Shown: piece after piece, positions 11,062 through 23,200 of the stretch
How the letters are laid out: each line of letters opens with the position of its first letter
How positions within the stretch are numbered: the first letter of the stretch is position 1
DNA from: Carallia brachiata
Taxonomy: Eukaryota; Streptophyta; Magnoliopsida; Malpighiales; Rhizophoraceae
Assembly: GCA_021464245.1 (NCBI GenBank)
Contig: JADCRB010000065.1
Span: 306,966 to 370,965 of the forward strand
Length of the DNA: 64,000 bases
Reading direction: 5' to 3'
The notes under the pieces: generated by a model
Databases searched by the model: none
What the model saw: the letters and a program-made list of their open reading frames with translations, nothing else
What the model was told of the DNA's origin: nothing
Translations under genes and position numbers: made by a program

Positions 11062-14000
11062 CTGCACATAAATTTTCTGTCATTGCCACATTTTAAGCCA
11101 TCATATTTCAAAATCTTTCTTGGGCATACTTGGCTTAGTATCTCAAACACCCAAAAGCAGAAAAACTGACAAAGAAGTGAAAAATCAACAAGGAAACATT
11201 ACAATTTCTATACGTCATTTGCCAATAAATTTACTGTAAAAAAAAAAGGGAAATGTTCATGACTCAACTATTTCACTCGGACTCTGTTGGAATTCGAGCA
11301 CCAAACAGGAAAAAAATCAAAAAAAAAACCCACAAAATGTATCAACGAAAAGAAAATTAAATATTTGTAAGCAAAACAAAAATTTAGAAACATACTTGAT
11401 GTGGGTTATATCAGATACATACCTCAGAAGAAGAAAGTTTTGAAGAAAGCAAGAAATAGGTTTGCTGAGAATTGCACGACTAGGCAAAAGGCGTTTCAGT
11501 GGAGCGTGCAGCAGCCCGAACATTCAGGCCACGTTCGCTGGAATATAATACTCCACTTTTTTTTTTTCTTTGATTAATTATTATAAAGAAAGTTCCTCAA
11601 AATGGTCAAAATGTGCTAGTCCTAGAATCATGTCAAATTTTGCTTCCCCTGCCGCATGCTTTTTGGTCTTTTAACATTTATGGAATTGGTTTTAAACTAT
11701 AATTTAAAATAGTAATTAATAGTTATTTAGTATATTTTTTATATTGATTTGGGTTTAATTCTTCACATCAGCACTTTTAATATTATGAATGTTATATTTT
11801 GTGCACTGTAAAATCTAAATTCATTAATATTATAATAGAATGTGAAAAAAGCTCACGTAAGTCTAACAGTATTTAAATAATAGAAACACTCTATAGAAAA
11901 AAAATAAATAAAAACGAGAGCGGGACACAATCTGGCATCAATCCATTAGTACGATGATTGATATAGTATTGCTCAAAAAAATAAGAACTGATTCTGACTA
12001 ATGTTTATCTTCTTTTTTTTGTTTTTTTTTTTTGTTAGGGAGAAGTCATTCTAACGAATTGTAAAATCATTAAAAAAGATTCAAAATTAAAATTCAATTA
12101 ACTAAACTCTTTAGTGATTTTGTAAGTGATAAGTTATGTAACTTATTGCATCTTACCAAAGCGTTTTAATAAAATTGATTGAAAAAATCTATTGAAAATT
12201 TTTCCAGCTTAATTCCACGTTTTGAGTTATAATGATTATATTCTTATTTTCTAGCCTTTGCCCATTTCTTGTAAAAAAAAAAAAAAAACGCCTTAACGCA
12301 TTCATGATTTTATTTTTACATGAGATCATTCTTGCAATTCGAACAAGATGAATACTATTTTAGATCATTAACTATTTTATTGGAATAATGTGAGTTAATA
12401 AATACAAAATTAATTAAATAAAGTTGGCAGCAATCTAATTCGCGTAAAATTAAAATTTTCTATCAGTTACTCCCTTAACTGTCGACGTGGCATCCATGTG
12501 ACAGCTGTAACCTGTTCTCTCTCCTAATTAGCAGTACTTGCTGACGTGGACACGCCCAAAGTGTGTAACACCCATCTTGGGTCCTAACCCCCACTATTTA
12601 TGGACCCTTGGACGTAAGTTTAACGGTGAAAATTTAGGTCACCGTCTACTGATTTAGTGCACGATTAGGTCAGTAGGAACTTGATTAGCATCCGACAATA
12701 ATAAGCAATAAACTTCATGATTTGCCTTCATTGTTAAATGAGTCAGTGATTGGCAATTAGCCTTTGGCACAATCGGCAACTCCAGGTTCTGCATTTCCTC
12801 GAGAACTGCCGTGCGAGTATATGTGTGCTACTTTCATCACCGTATATCAACGACAGTTTACATCGTTCTGTCGTGGCAATTCACTTTTTTTTTTTTTTTT
12901 CTTACAAATCTATTAGATCTTAATATTAACAGGAGTAACTCCTCTTTATTATAAAAAATTGTTACGAACAATCACTTTTTCTTTTTATTTTACATACACA
13001 CAATCACAAATCAATATATCACACACTTTTCAATGACATTTCTGTAATATTTTAGACATTTAACTTTTTTTTGACAACCAATCAAACACATAACGTAAAC
13101 AATAACTAAAAAAAAGAAGATAAAAAGTGACTGTTACTAACATTTCCCTTCTTATAAATCTTATTTCTCTCTTATTAAATTTAATTTAAAATTTTTATAA
13201 TAAAAATTTGATTTCTAACTATCAAACTCACGTCTAACGACTCGATTGTTTTTTATTCAAAAATTACTTTCTTGTTAATGAAAACAAAAAGTCAAATTTG
13301 AAAAAAAAAGATTTGCCACACTTTGGGAATCCATGAAGAATACCAAAATCGTCGCGGGATCTGGAAGCCAAAAAAGGAAAAAACTAATTGCAGAGAAACA
13401 ACAGAAGAAGACGATTGGACGAAGAAGAAACAAGAGAAGGGAAGGAGAAGCCTCAAAAGGTTGCTGCTCGGTTTGCGCCCCGCTTTACTTCTTGTATCGT
13501 TTCAGCATTCGCTTTTGCCTTCGCCTTCATCTTCCTTGTCGCCGTCGCCGGCTGCTCCGGCAACGATTCTGGGGTCGCCTCTCTTTCCGTACAATGTCTC
13601 TTTAGTTCCCAATCCAATAGTAAAATTAAAACTATCACATGATGTGTTGTTCTGGTGTATCCCAACCTATCTTTCTTAGCAATGACCAGTTGGCCAAATA
13701 AATGAGGTTACGTAGAAATATAGATATAGGTACACAATTTATTAATATTATAGATACAGATTCACGATTTATTAACACTATATTTAAACGAAAGAAAAAT
13801 TTATTAAGTCTAACAATATTTGAGTGGTAAATTTATTCTTTAAATTAAAAATAATTAAATAAGACATGACAAATAAGAATTATTCTGATATCGACTTACA
13901 AATTTTATGACTACTATATCTACGATAATTTTTTTTTTTTGACAAAAAAAAGTAAAATTAAAATTGAAAGTAATTGAATTGCATTGGCAGGTGAAATGAA

Positions 14001-14436
14001 GCAGAACATGTGTTGGTCATATAACAAATAAAAAAAATGATCCAAAAATTTTTTGTCATATTACATTTCGAATAAATTTTTATATTCTCATGGACGAGCA
14101 CAACAGGAAAAAAAGCTAACAAGAAGAACATGAAAACATTAGCTATCTTCCGCTATGAAAATGGTTCTCTTACAACAGAATCCTGAGTTACCAGGTCTTT
14201 GCATTGTTATACGCGAATAGATTCTGATCACGACTGGGAATCTAAGAACCAATTCTTTATATTAAGAACAATATCCCGGAAAATGAGGAACTAGACCACG
14301 ATCTTAAGTAGAAAGAATTGGCTTATAATTGAGGATTGAAAGCAAGTGTTTGAACAAAGCATCTCTTCTTCTTAAAGTGCGTGAAGAGTCTACAAAATTC
14401 CGCTTTGATCTCCTCGGTTAGAGCCTCTTGTGACTG
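11062..14436. other. Intergenic (possible TDX leader) between TDX and JAZ3
   Basis: The minus strand at about 11420-11530 ends in a good donor (GAG/gtatgtatc) and may be a 5' untranslated exon of TDX spliced to the acceptor before 11061. Beyond it the DNA is AT-rich with poly(T) and poly(A) runs. The segment 13323-13680 is locally more GC-rich and open in several frames, but nothing is recognisable, so no gene is called. Confidence 0.5.
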
Positions 14437-17400
14437 CTAATTTGTGGTTTGGAGAGGAAAAGAGCTGGAAGAACTGATTGACAAAGTCACGCAATCGGCA
14501 CCAGGGGAATTGCAGTCAGTAGATTTCTTGCTGCCATTGTATGGGGATGCATTCATAACCTGTAAACATAAAAAATGGAATGCTTTTTGAGCCAAGAAAC
14601 TCAAGTTGCCTTGTTTAAACATAAAAATGCAACCAAAATGCTGCCTTTAAAAAGAAGAAGGAAAAATAAAAACCATCATATACCTTTCCTTACGCTTCTC
14701 CAAGAACCTAGCCAACGATGCTTTGCGAGCCTGAGGTACAGCTACTGTTTAAGACGAGAGTGGACTTGTTACAATGACATCAAACATGCTGCATATAAAA
14801 AAAAAAATTCAAAGTTTCAAATTTTTTTATACCTGCTGGGACTGAAGTTGCAGAAGCAGGTGCCACTGAACTAGCCACCTTGGGCGGCTCCATTTGGATG
14901 GCAGAAGATGCTAAAGTTGCTACAGGTTTCACAATTGCTGATTCACTGGCGTGACAAGACTGCAGAGATGGGGCTTGGGAGAGCTGAGCACAGAGGCATA
15001 TCACGTGTTTTGTTTGCAACGAAACAATCACCAGGAGAAGGCTTTGAGATTGGTGCCTGCACTTTTGCAGGGGAGAGTGTTTTACATTGAGTTGCAGAGG
15101 ATCCATTTCCAGCCAACAACATGATAGCCTGAGCCTGGATGGATGAGTAAGAGATTATTAGATACAAAATCCAATTGCCATGCTACTGGACTAAGATTGT
15201 ACCTTCTCAAGGGATACATCATCATAAACACACGGAACCAGCATAGAATATGGTCAACTGAGCAGGCGCCCCAGAAGCTTTGGAACCATTCCTAAAAGCA
15301 AAAAATATATTGAATTCAGCAGGTTAATAGGTCAAAATATTCATAGCAAAAGCATTACACTTTTCATACCTCAGGTCAGTGGCGCTAACAATGGGACTTG
15401 TATTGGGCAGAACAGAAACAGGGCTGTGATTGGAATTCCTCCAAGAGGTTGTGCGCTCATAGGATTAACCACCAAGTTGTGTCCAGTTGAAGCAAATGGG
15501 ATTGCAGAACAGGAGCGGTCACTGGAAATTGCAATTGTTTGATTTGGTGGGTTAACGACCGGGAATGTCCTCATTTCCTGAGGGCGATTGACTTGGTATG
15601 CATCAAAGTGTTGCTTGGAATAGTTTGCCATTGCATAGTGGTTTCCAGATTGATTATCAGGTTTGATACTTTTCTGCAATTCACACGAGGAATACAATAG
15701 CAAACAAAGTAAAGTTCGAGTCCAAAACATGCAAGGACCATGAAGAACCTATTTCAAGCCCGTACGCATTAATACTTTGGTCCATAATTAAATTATTGAA
15801 TCATTTGAAGAAAGTGGTAGACTTTCATAATTTTTGAGTCTACTAATGAATGCCATGGTTATTGTTAGAGTATAAAATATAAAAGTCTCATATTAGAAAG
15901 GAATAGAGGAGTAAAACAACATATAATTATGGTTAGAAGACTCATAACTTAAATCTTAAAGTTTTAGGTAAGATGTGGTGTTCAAAAATTCATTTAATAT
16001 TATTTGCTTCTTCTCTCTTGTTATCTGTTTAAGTTATTGGGCTATACTTCTACAAATCTTTATATGGTATCAGAACCCGAATGTTGCTGCCTCTCACATT
16101 TAATGGTGAACTAGAGTCTGACCAGGTGAACTGGATCCAACTCAGGTGAAATGGATCCAATTCAAGTGAAATTGGACTTTCGTTGTTTGTTCACGCTTCC
16201 AGTCCAAGTAAGATTGGCCCATCTCAGATGAGTTGGGTTTTCGCCTGTGGGGGCGTGTTGGAATATAAAATACAAAAATCTCATATTAGAAAGGAAGAGA
16301 GGAGTAAAGTAATATATAAGTATTGTTAGAAGACCTATAACCTAATCTTTAAGGTTTTAGGTAAGATGTGGTGTCCAAAAAACCATTTAATATTACTTGC
16401 TTCTTCCCTCTTATTATCCGTTTAAATTATTGGGCATATGCTTCTACAAATCTTTACAGTTATCATATATAAAGTCAAACTTAAAGATGAACTTTTTATA
16501 TACCCTCAGACATTGAACTGGAGTTTTGAACACAAGTTAGCTAAGGATTAGTACAACAAATTAACACCGTGGCAATAACTAACCTGAACTATCCCAGAAT
16601 ATGGCATCTGGTTAGAATCAAACGCGTCAGCAGTTGAAATGGACATAAAACGTGAGGATGCCATGGGATCATGAACAGCTTTCCTTGGCTTCTCCTCCTG
16701 AGAAGGCTTAAATGACAAGAAGTAGGGGGTAGCAGAAACATTGTTTGAAAAACCACTGCATCCCTGAACCTCTCATGGGTCCTGAAAAGCCAATGAAAAT
16801 GGAAATGATGCCAAAATTAGTCTTGCAAATGGCTTTATGCTGCAATTAATCGTAAGATATTATCATGTGAAGAATATTTAAATTCTTTTAGACCCTGAAC
16901 CAAATAGAAAGCTGATAGCTATTGGCTAAACAAAAAGAGAAGGTTAGATTGCCTTCTCAGACCAATATGGCATAAAGTATCATGAAATATTTTCAAGATG
17001 TTTGCATACAACTGTTAAACTCAAATCCACTACCAAAATATAATAATAATTCAAGCATAAACACCAAAAAAAAAAAAAAAAACAAAGAAAGAAATAAAAA
17101 AACAGCTAGCTAATAGCAAACGTCTAATGCAATTTTTTTTTACTGCTGCCATTTCTTATTAATTAAGTCGATAACGAAAGCACATGATCACCTCATATCT
17201 TAAAATTTGAAGTTAACTAAAATTTAAACCTCCAAAACACTCAACCATCTTCAACCATGGTAACAAAGTTGGTGGTGATAATGTTATATCAACCTCTAAA
17301 CAACTGTAGTTGTACCAAATGATGTTTTTTTAAATTTTCCGAAGGATTATCAAACGATGCATACGTATCATTTAACCCATGGATTTGTACAGGATAGTGC

Positions 17401-19226
17401 ACATGGTTATCTAATCACTAAAATGTTCCGAAAACTTTTGTTTTGTCAAGCTAGCACTACTGCATGTGCTATTATTTTACAAACAAATCTTTGGTACCTA
17501 CCTTCTTTAGTCACTCATGCTATAAATGGATATAAGAGTCTCACTATTAAATAGCACAAATTACTAAATAAATATTAAAAAATGTAGATTCAATTGTATA
17601 AAAAGAATTTCCATTCAAAAATAAAGGAAAGTTTGTTGAAGTTGGCTAAGCACAATGCATACTCATTGAGAAAAAGGACATAGTCAGAATTGTCAAAAAG
17701 AATATGTGATGAAAGCATACATTAAATAACATTGCAACATTTCATAAAAACGAGTTTCTTTTGATGGTCTCTCACATTATCTCATGGACTCATGGCTGTG
17801 GCGTTTTCTTTGTCAGGTGGGGGCAGATGTTTTTTACAACATAATTGCATATGCTAATATTTATTAATATATATACATACATATATATAATATTATTAAA
17901 TATATATCCACATCGATGCATCTGCCAGGCACTACAATTTAAAAACATCAATTTACTTTTAAAAAAGGCAAACTTCCCAACGTGATCCATTAGTTTATTA
18001 CAGGACCAGCTCATGTGCATGCTAGGAAAACATTATCCCATCTCCATCCCCAACTCCCAATTCAACAAATAACACGTAAAGTCAATAAGAGTAATAAAAA
18101 ATATTTGAAAAAAAAAAGGACCATGTGTATCCACTTCAACCTAAATCCCCAAGCACAATGAGCACCGATCCACTAAAACTGACCCACAGGTGAAACGCAC
18201 CCACGAACCGCCCCAGCGCACGTTATCATCCACCAGATGGTAAATAAAGAAATGTTACGGCCTGTCGGTTACCAGATTAAGTATACTTCTTTTAGATCTC
18301 CGTTGTATGACTATGCTTAAAATAACACATGGACCATATACTTAAAATAACACATGGACCATACGACAAACAAATTAAAATTTTTTAATTTTTACTTTGA
18401 AATCTCACTAAGTATTTCCTTTCTTTCTAAATCCTAGGTTACAACTAAACTAAAGAATCATCTATAAACAATAAAATACTTACTTAAAAATTAATTTTTT
18501 TTGCCTATGATTAAGGATGTTCAACTTGTGCTAGAGGTATTATTACCTCACTGCCTCGTGCCAAAATTGTTGTACCTCTCTCTCGCTCCCTCTCTTTCTC
18601 TCTCTCTAAAATTAGACATAAATCGGGTATCACTAAAACCAGGCATAAAGGCTAATTCAATGCAAAACTATAAAGGTTAAGGATTAAGAACGTCTGGTCC
18701 CTGGAAGCCACAATTGGTGGCGTGGATATAGCCGTCCTAATACGCACTGAAAAGTCAAAACCAATTGTCGCTCTTATGTTTCACGTTGTTAGTTACAAAT
18801 TCCAAGAATTTGTATTCTCCAAAAAAAAATTATTACAAAATGTTTTCCACACTTTGTCGGCATGCAGCCCCTCAAACAGAGAGATTATTTCGCACAGTTT
18901 CTCAATAACCAAACAAGAACGAACACAAAAACATAATTACGCTAGCCAACCAAAAACATAATTACAGCAATTCAAGCCTCCCCACTTCAACTTAAAAAGA
19001 AAATTGTCCTAAAAATTTGTATTTCTTAAGAAAGTAATGAATACAAGGACCTGTCGACAGAACTCTATAGAGAGAGAGAGAGAGAGAGAGAAGAATTCAA
19101 CAAAATTTGAAAAAAAAAAACCCATTAAAGAAAGAGCAAACCTGAATCCTTGGAGACTTCAGAAATCTCTTCCAACACCGGGAAAGAGGCGTTTTTGGAA
19201 CCCAAACCCAGAAAATCTCTTTCCAT
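14437..19226 (-). CDS. JAZ3: Jasmonate ZIM-domain repressor JAZ3 / TIFY6B, with about five frame breaks
   Basis: Nuclear repressor of MYC-type factors, degraded through COI1 after jasmonoyl-isoleucine binding. Exons (minus): 19226-19142, 16781-16584, 15673-15370, 15291-15203, 15134-14833, 14744-14684, 14559-14437. The N-terminus MERDFLGLGSKN is typical of the JAZ3/4 branch. The TIFY motif AQLTIFYAGS is in exon 4, followed by AIMLLAGNGSS. The Jas degron and helix, VPQARKASLARFLEKRKER, are in exon 6, with the last intron inside the Jas motif as in most JAZ genes. Breaks: 2 bases near 16748-16752; one C at 15421-15423; 2 bases in 15228-15233; a shift within 14940-15010; one G at the exon 7 acceptor (14558-14560). 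With these repaired the CDS is 1170 nt, 389 residues, slightly longer than AtJAZ3 (352). A G-box lies upstream. Intron 1 is about 2.4 kb; intron 2 holds a TRIM element. Confidence 0.93.
15863..16458. mobile_element. TRIM (terminal-repeat retrotransposon in miniature) in JAZ3 intron 2
   Basis: Two direct repeats of about 202 bp (15863-16064 and 16256-16458) both begin TGTT and differ at roughly 25-30 positions by eye. The second ends in CA. The exact 5-bp sequence GTTAT flanks both sides (15858-15862 and 16459-16463) as a target-site duplication. The first repeat is followed at once by 'tggtatcagaacccg' (16065 on), a primer-binding site for initiator methionine tRNA. The second is preceded by the purine-rich 'gtgggggcg' polypurine tract. 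The interior is only about 190 bp and non-coding, so the element is non-autonomous. It lies in intron 2 of JAZ3, between exons 15370-15673 and 16584-16781. LTR divergence indicates an old insertion. Confidence 0.93.
16065..16079 (+). promoter_or_regulatory. Primer-binding site of the TRIM element
   Basis: 'tggtatcagaacccg' lies directly after the 5' terminal repeat and resembles the usual initiator-methionine tRNA complement TGGTATCAGAGC, with a small mismatch. Confidence 0.85.
18316..18364. repeat. 25-bp tandem duplication in JAZ3 intron 1
   Basis: 'cttaaaataacacatggacc' plus its flanks is repeated with a period of 25 bases (starts at 18316 and 18341). It lies within the long first intron of JAZ3. 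Confidence 0.85.
19069..19092. repeat. (AG)n microsatellite in JAZ3 intron 1
   Basis: A run of about twelve AG dinucleotides lies about 50 bases inside the first intron from the exon 1 donor (19141). A pyrimidine-rich CT tract also occurs at about 18575-18607 in the same intron. Confidence 0.9.
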
Positions 19227-19577
19227 ACTGTTAAACCCACAAAACCCCAGAAAAATTCTCTTCTGTCAGACCTTAAAAGATACGAAAGATTTGATCTTTA
19301 CTAAAGAACCGAGAGATGATGCTTGCTTTTAAGCAGAAAAAAGCAAGGCAAAGGGGGCAAAACAATAAAGGAAAAAGAAGGAAAACTGAGGAGCACAGAG
19401 ACAGGGCTTTTAAATTGGCCGTTTCTTTTTTCTATATTTCGGTTTTTTTTATAAAAAAAAAATTATCAGCTTACGTTAGATCTGATCTGGACCCTCCGAC
19501 TGGGAGATTCCAATGTAAAGTGTAATAAATTGTACCGGCTGGTCCGGTTGGAGAACCTGCAGTCACCGGTTAGAAAC

Positions 19578-19583
19578 CACGTG
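19578..19583. promoter_or_regulatory. G-box CACGTG upstream of JAZ3
   Basis: A perfect palindromic CACGTG lies about 350 bp upstream of the JAZ3 start codon (19226, minus strand). JAZ genes are known direct targets of MYC2-type bHLH factors through G-boxes, so this is a plausible jasmonate feedback site. The hexamer is seen; its function is inferred. Confidence 0.5.
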
Positions 19584-19750
19584 CATTACCCAACTCTCAC
19601 ATTTGGTTGGTTGGCTCTGGTTTTGTTTTGTTTTTTGTTTTTTTTTTTTTTTATTTAAGGGTTTCTTTCTTTTTCTTTTTCTTTTTTTTAATGAATTATT
19701 TAAGGGTTTCCTTATCTACCGACAAGGCGACAGTACACCCGAGGCTAGAA

Positions 19751-20250
19751 TACTAATACTTAACGTTTGAGTTAATGCTTAATTATATAAATAATGTTTT
19801 TTTTTTATAAAATCTGTTTTTTATATTTTTATTATAAAATAATTTGGTGTTTTTAATAATTTGATTGTTAACTTTACTAAAATATATATCATCTATTCAT
19901 CGTATTATTATATTATCTCCTAATCAGATGACATGTTATTAAAAATATGATAATATGACATTTTATATTTTTTCTTTTTTCATTAATTTTTCTATTAATT
20001 TTTAAAAATTAGGAAAAAATGAAAAAAAAAGGAAAATATGGTATGCTATCATATTTTTAATGATACGACATCTCGATGAGCTCCGATAATGTGATGAGTA
20101 AATGATGTAAATATTAATAATTAGTGAATGTAATAGTTAGATAGTAAAAAATTACCAAATTATTCAATAGTAAAAATGTAAGGGACCAATTTTATAAAAA
20201 TAAAATATTAAATTTATAATTAAATATTAACTCAAACATTAAGTACCAAT
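19751..20250. mobile_element. Foldback MITE upstream of JAZ3
   Basis: The left arm starting 'tactaatacttaacgtttga' and the right arm ending 'tcaaacattaagtaccaat' are long inverted repeats. They are alignable over about 200 bp each, with a short AT-rich centre near 19990-20030. No open reading frame is present. The target-site duplication is not clear. Such non-autonomous palindromic elements are common near plant genes. This one lies about 0.5 kb upstream of JAZ3. Confidence 0.75.
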
Positions 20251-20270
20251 TTAATATTTAGATATATACT

Positions 20271-23200
20271 TTTTTTCATTAAGTCCTAAGGGCACGTGGC
20301 ATGATAAGTCTAGTCTCACTCATCACATTAAGTCATTACAATTGAATCTTATATCAAAAATTAAAAATTGAGGTGTTTGACAACTAAATTTTGTGATTAG
20401 TAGCATTACTTAAAATAAAATTGTAATGGGCCTTTTAAGGCTTTTATTTGTAACTCAATTCATAGACAACTCTAAAACAAAACCAAATAATATTATTTTT
20501 TATTATAAATTTTTCTTCTTCCACTTTTGTAACTCTCCTCCCCACACCCTTTTTCATCAATTCAGTGAAAAATTCTACGCGATAGAAAAGCAATGTACCA
20601 TTCATAGGAATAAACGAACAAAAGTACTCACCGTGTAGGACCGGAAAGGACTAAGGAGTATATGTGATTGACATGTATAATTGGCAAAGCACATGTATTG
20701 TGGGGCCTCAATATTATTCCTGAATAGGAATATAAAATAAACCTTTGTTCTTTTTATTATGTTAAAAAATACGTCATAAATATATTAATTGTTATATTTA
20801 TAAATTGAGATTAAAAGTAATTTATTATTATTTTTATTTAATCATTATTTATATGATAGATTTATCACTTAAATATAAGTAAGACTTAACGAGCTTCCTC
20901 TGCAAATTTTTACAGTAATTGTCAAATTTAAACACATCACCACGCATCAATTTCGTCAAACTTTTTTCTTCTAAAGAGAGTGCATCAAATTTGAAATTAA
21001 ATTATGCATATAAACACATAAATTTATCACTAAAATACCGCTTCTATCTCACAAGGGTGGTAAATAAAACCTTATTCTATGATATAGATTTAAAAGGAAA
21101 ATGATGGTCCGGACCCTAGACTCGTTGATAAACCATCCCGCTTCGAGGGAGAAAAAAACTAGTCCGCTCCAAATTGATTGGACTAAACGTACCTTATCCA
21201 CGCTGGTCTCAATTTGGAAGGAAATAAGTTTTTAAGAGTTCTTACCGTCTAAGTTATATAATTTATTTCATATTTCTAAATTATCCATGTGATAAATTAG
21301 TTGTTGAAGAGTTAAATGTTTAAATTATATATTTTTATTTCCAATATAACATTTACATTTTGTAAATAACATTTACATTTGAACACCACTACATAGCAAT
21401 AGTAATTAAAGCATACAATAGACGCACAAAGACCAATACTTCCAATTTTGTTTATTGTGAGAAGATGTAATTAATCTACATCTCTTTCACAGCACATAGA
21501 AAAACCAAAAAATCTACATCTCTTTTGTCTTTCATGTACTCCCATAAGTGTTACAGACCAATATTTTTACGTTGGTTTTTTTTTTTTGGAAAGAAGTATG
21601 GAATTCAAATGTCAAACGAAACCCAATCTTCAAAGGTGATCATGGGTTTGGAGACTTCCCGTTTTGCAAAACTTGGATTTGATCTCTCCTTTTAACTCTG
21701 CGTTTTAACACTATTCTATAATATTTTTTTATTTTAAGATATATTTTTTTTAATGTTAGAGGAGATGACGCTTAGCTATTATTGAGGAACGAGAAAGAGT
21801 GAGAGAAATCAAAGGTTTAAATATTTGATCTTACAAACAGAAGACGTTTTTTCCAACTAACTCACCTAAGTTGAGTTCCCTCATTTTAAGAATGTCACTT
21901 TTATAATATTTCAAACTTTCTTTCACATTTTTCAAACAGTTAAAGTGGGGACTTAGTGATTAAAAAAGTTCAAAATTGAAGCCTCACCATTTGCTCTGAA
22001 AAAAGAAACCCCATGTTAAGGTGATGCAAATTCTTAAGTAAAATTAAAATAAATAGTTTACACCTATAGTGGCTGATTTAATTTAATATAACATAAAAAT
22101 TCAATAAATTGTAAGTTAATATGCCCATGATCAAAATGATGAAACTAAAATTTTTGAACATTACTACTTAAGTTATTTTAAATAACATCGAAATAATAAT
22201 ATAACTCTTTTAAACAATATTTAACAATTTATTTTTTTTTATTTTTATGAATTCAACATTCTAACAGTCATATTTTTTAAAAATTATTGAAAACTCAGAT
22301 GTAAAGCTCCAACCATTTAAGTGATAATTCAGTGGTAAGTCAATATATTTTCACACTAGTGACTCACGTTCAAGTCTTTGCGTTTACACCCTCTATTGGT
22401 AAATGCTGTGTGGCCCAAAAAAAGTGTCGAAAGTCTATGGTACGACATTAGGTTTCAGACTTGATAATCATCTTGATCTCTAATTGTAGAGTTACGTTAG
22501 GTCTCACTACTGTTCAGGTTAGGATCTGCCCTTATAAAAGTGGTTGAATAAAATATTAACAAATAAAATTACTTCAAATTTAATTTACAAATCTGATAAC
22601 TGACATATTACCAATAAATTTTTTTATTAAAAAAATTATAAAGCTCCCAATTATTTTTTTGAAGTTTTTTTATAAACGACCCAAATACTTCAATTATCAC
22701 CAAGTACACGTCTATTTGGCTAAGGTCGACAGAAAAGAGGGGGAAAAAAAAAAGAAGAAAGAGAAGCATAATGTGCATTGAGCATCTTATGAATATTGAA
22801 AAATGCACCATGTGAATGGCGAGCCTCAAGAATTTAAGATATTAATGACACGTCCGTATCTTTGGTCTCACGCTGAGCATGAAATGAAAGTGGTTCGCGC
22901 ATTATTAAAACATGGCATATGGCAGTGGCCCACATTTTGGCCATTTTGCAGTCTCACGTCCTTTCATCACGCGCCCAAGTTGGACTCCTGATTTACTGAG
23001 GTGGTACACCTAGAAAACAAGAATTCTGAGACGAGAAATATTATGTAATTGTAGAATTTGATGGTTATAAATAATTATAAAAATAATATAATAGATAAAA
23101 TATATAATATTTTTTTATATTAATAAAAAAATTTACGGTATATTAAAAAAATATACAATTTATCTCAACAATTATATATTTTTTAAATTAAATTTTTTTT

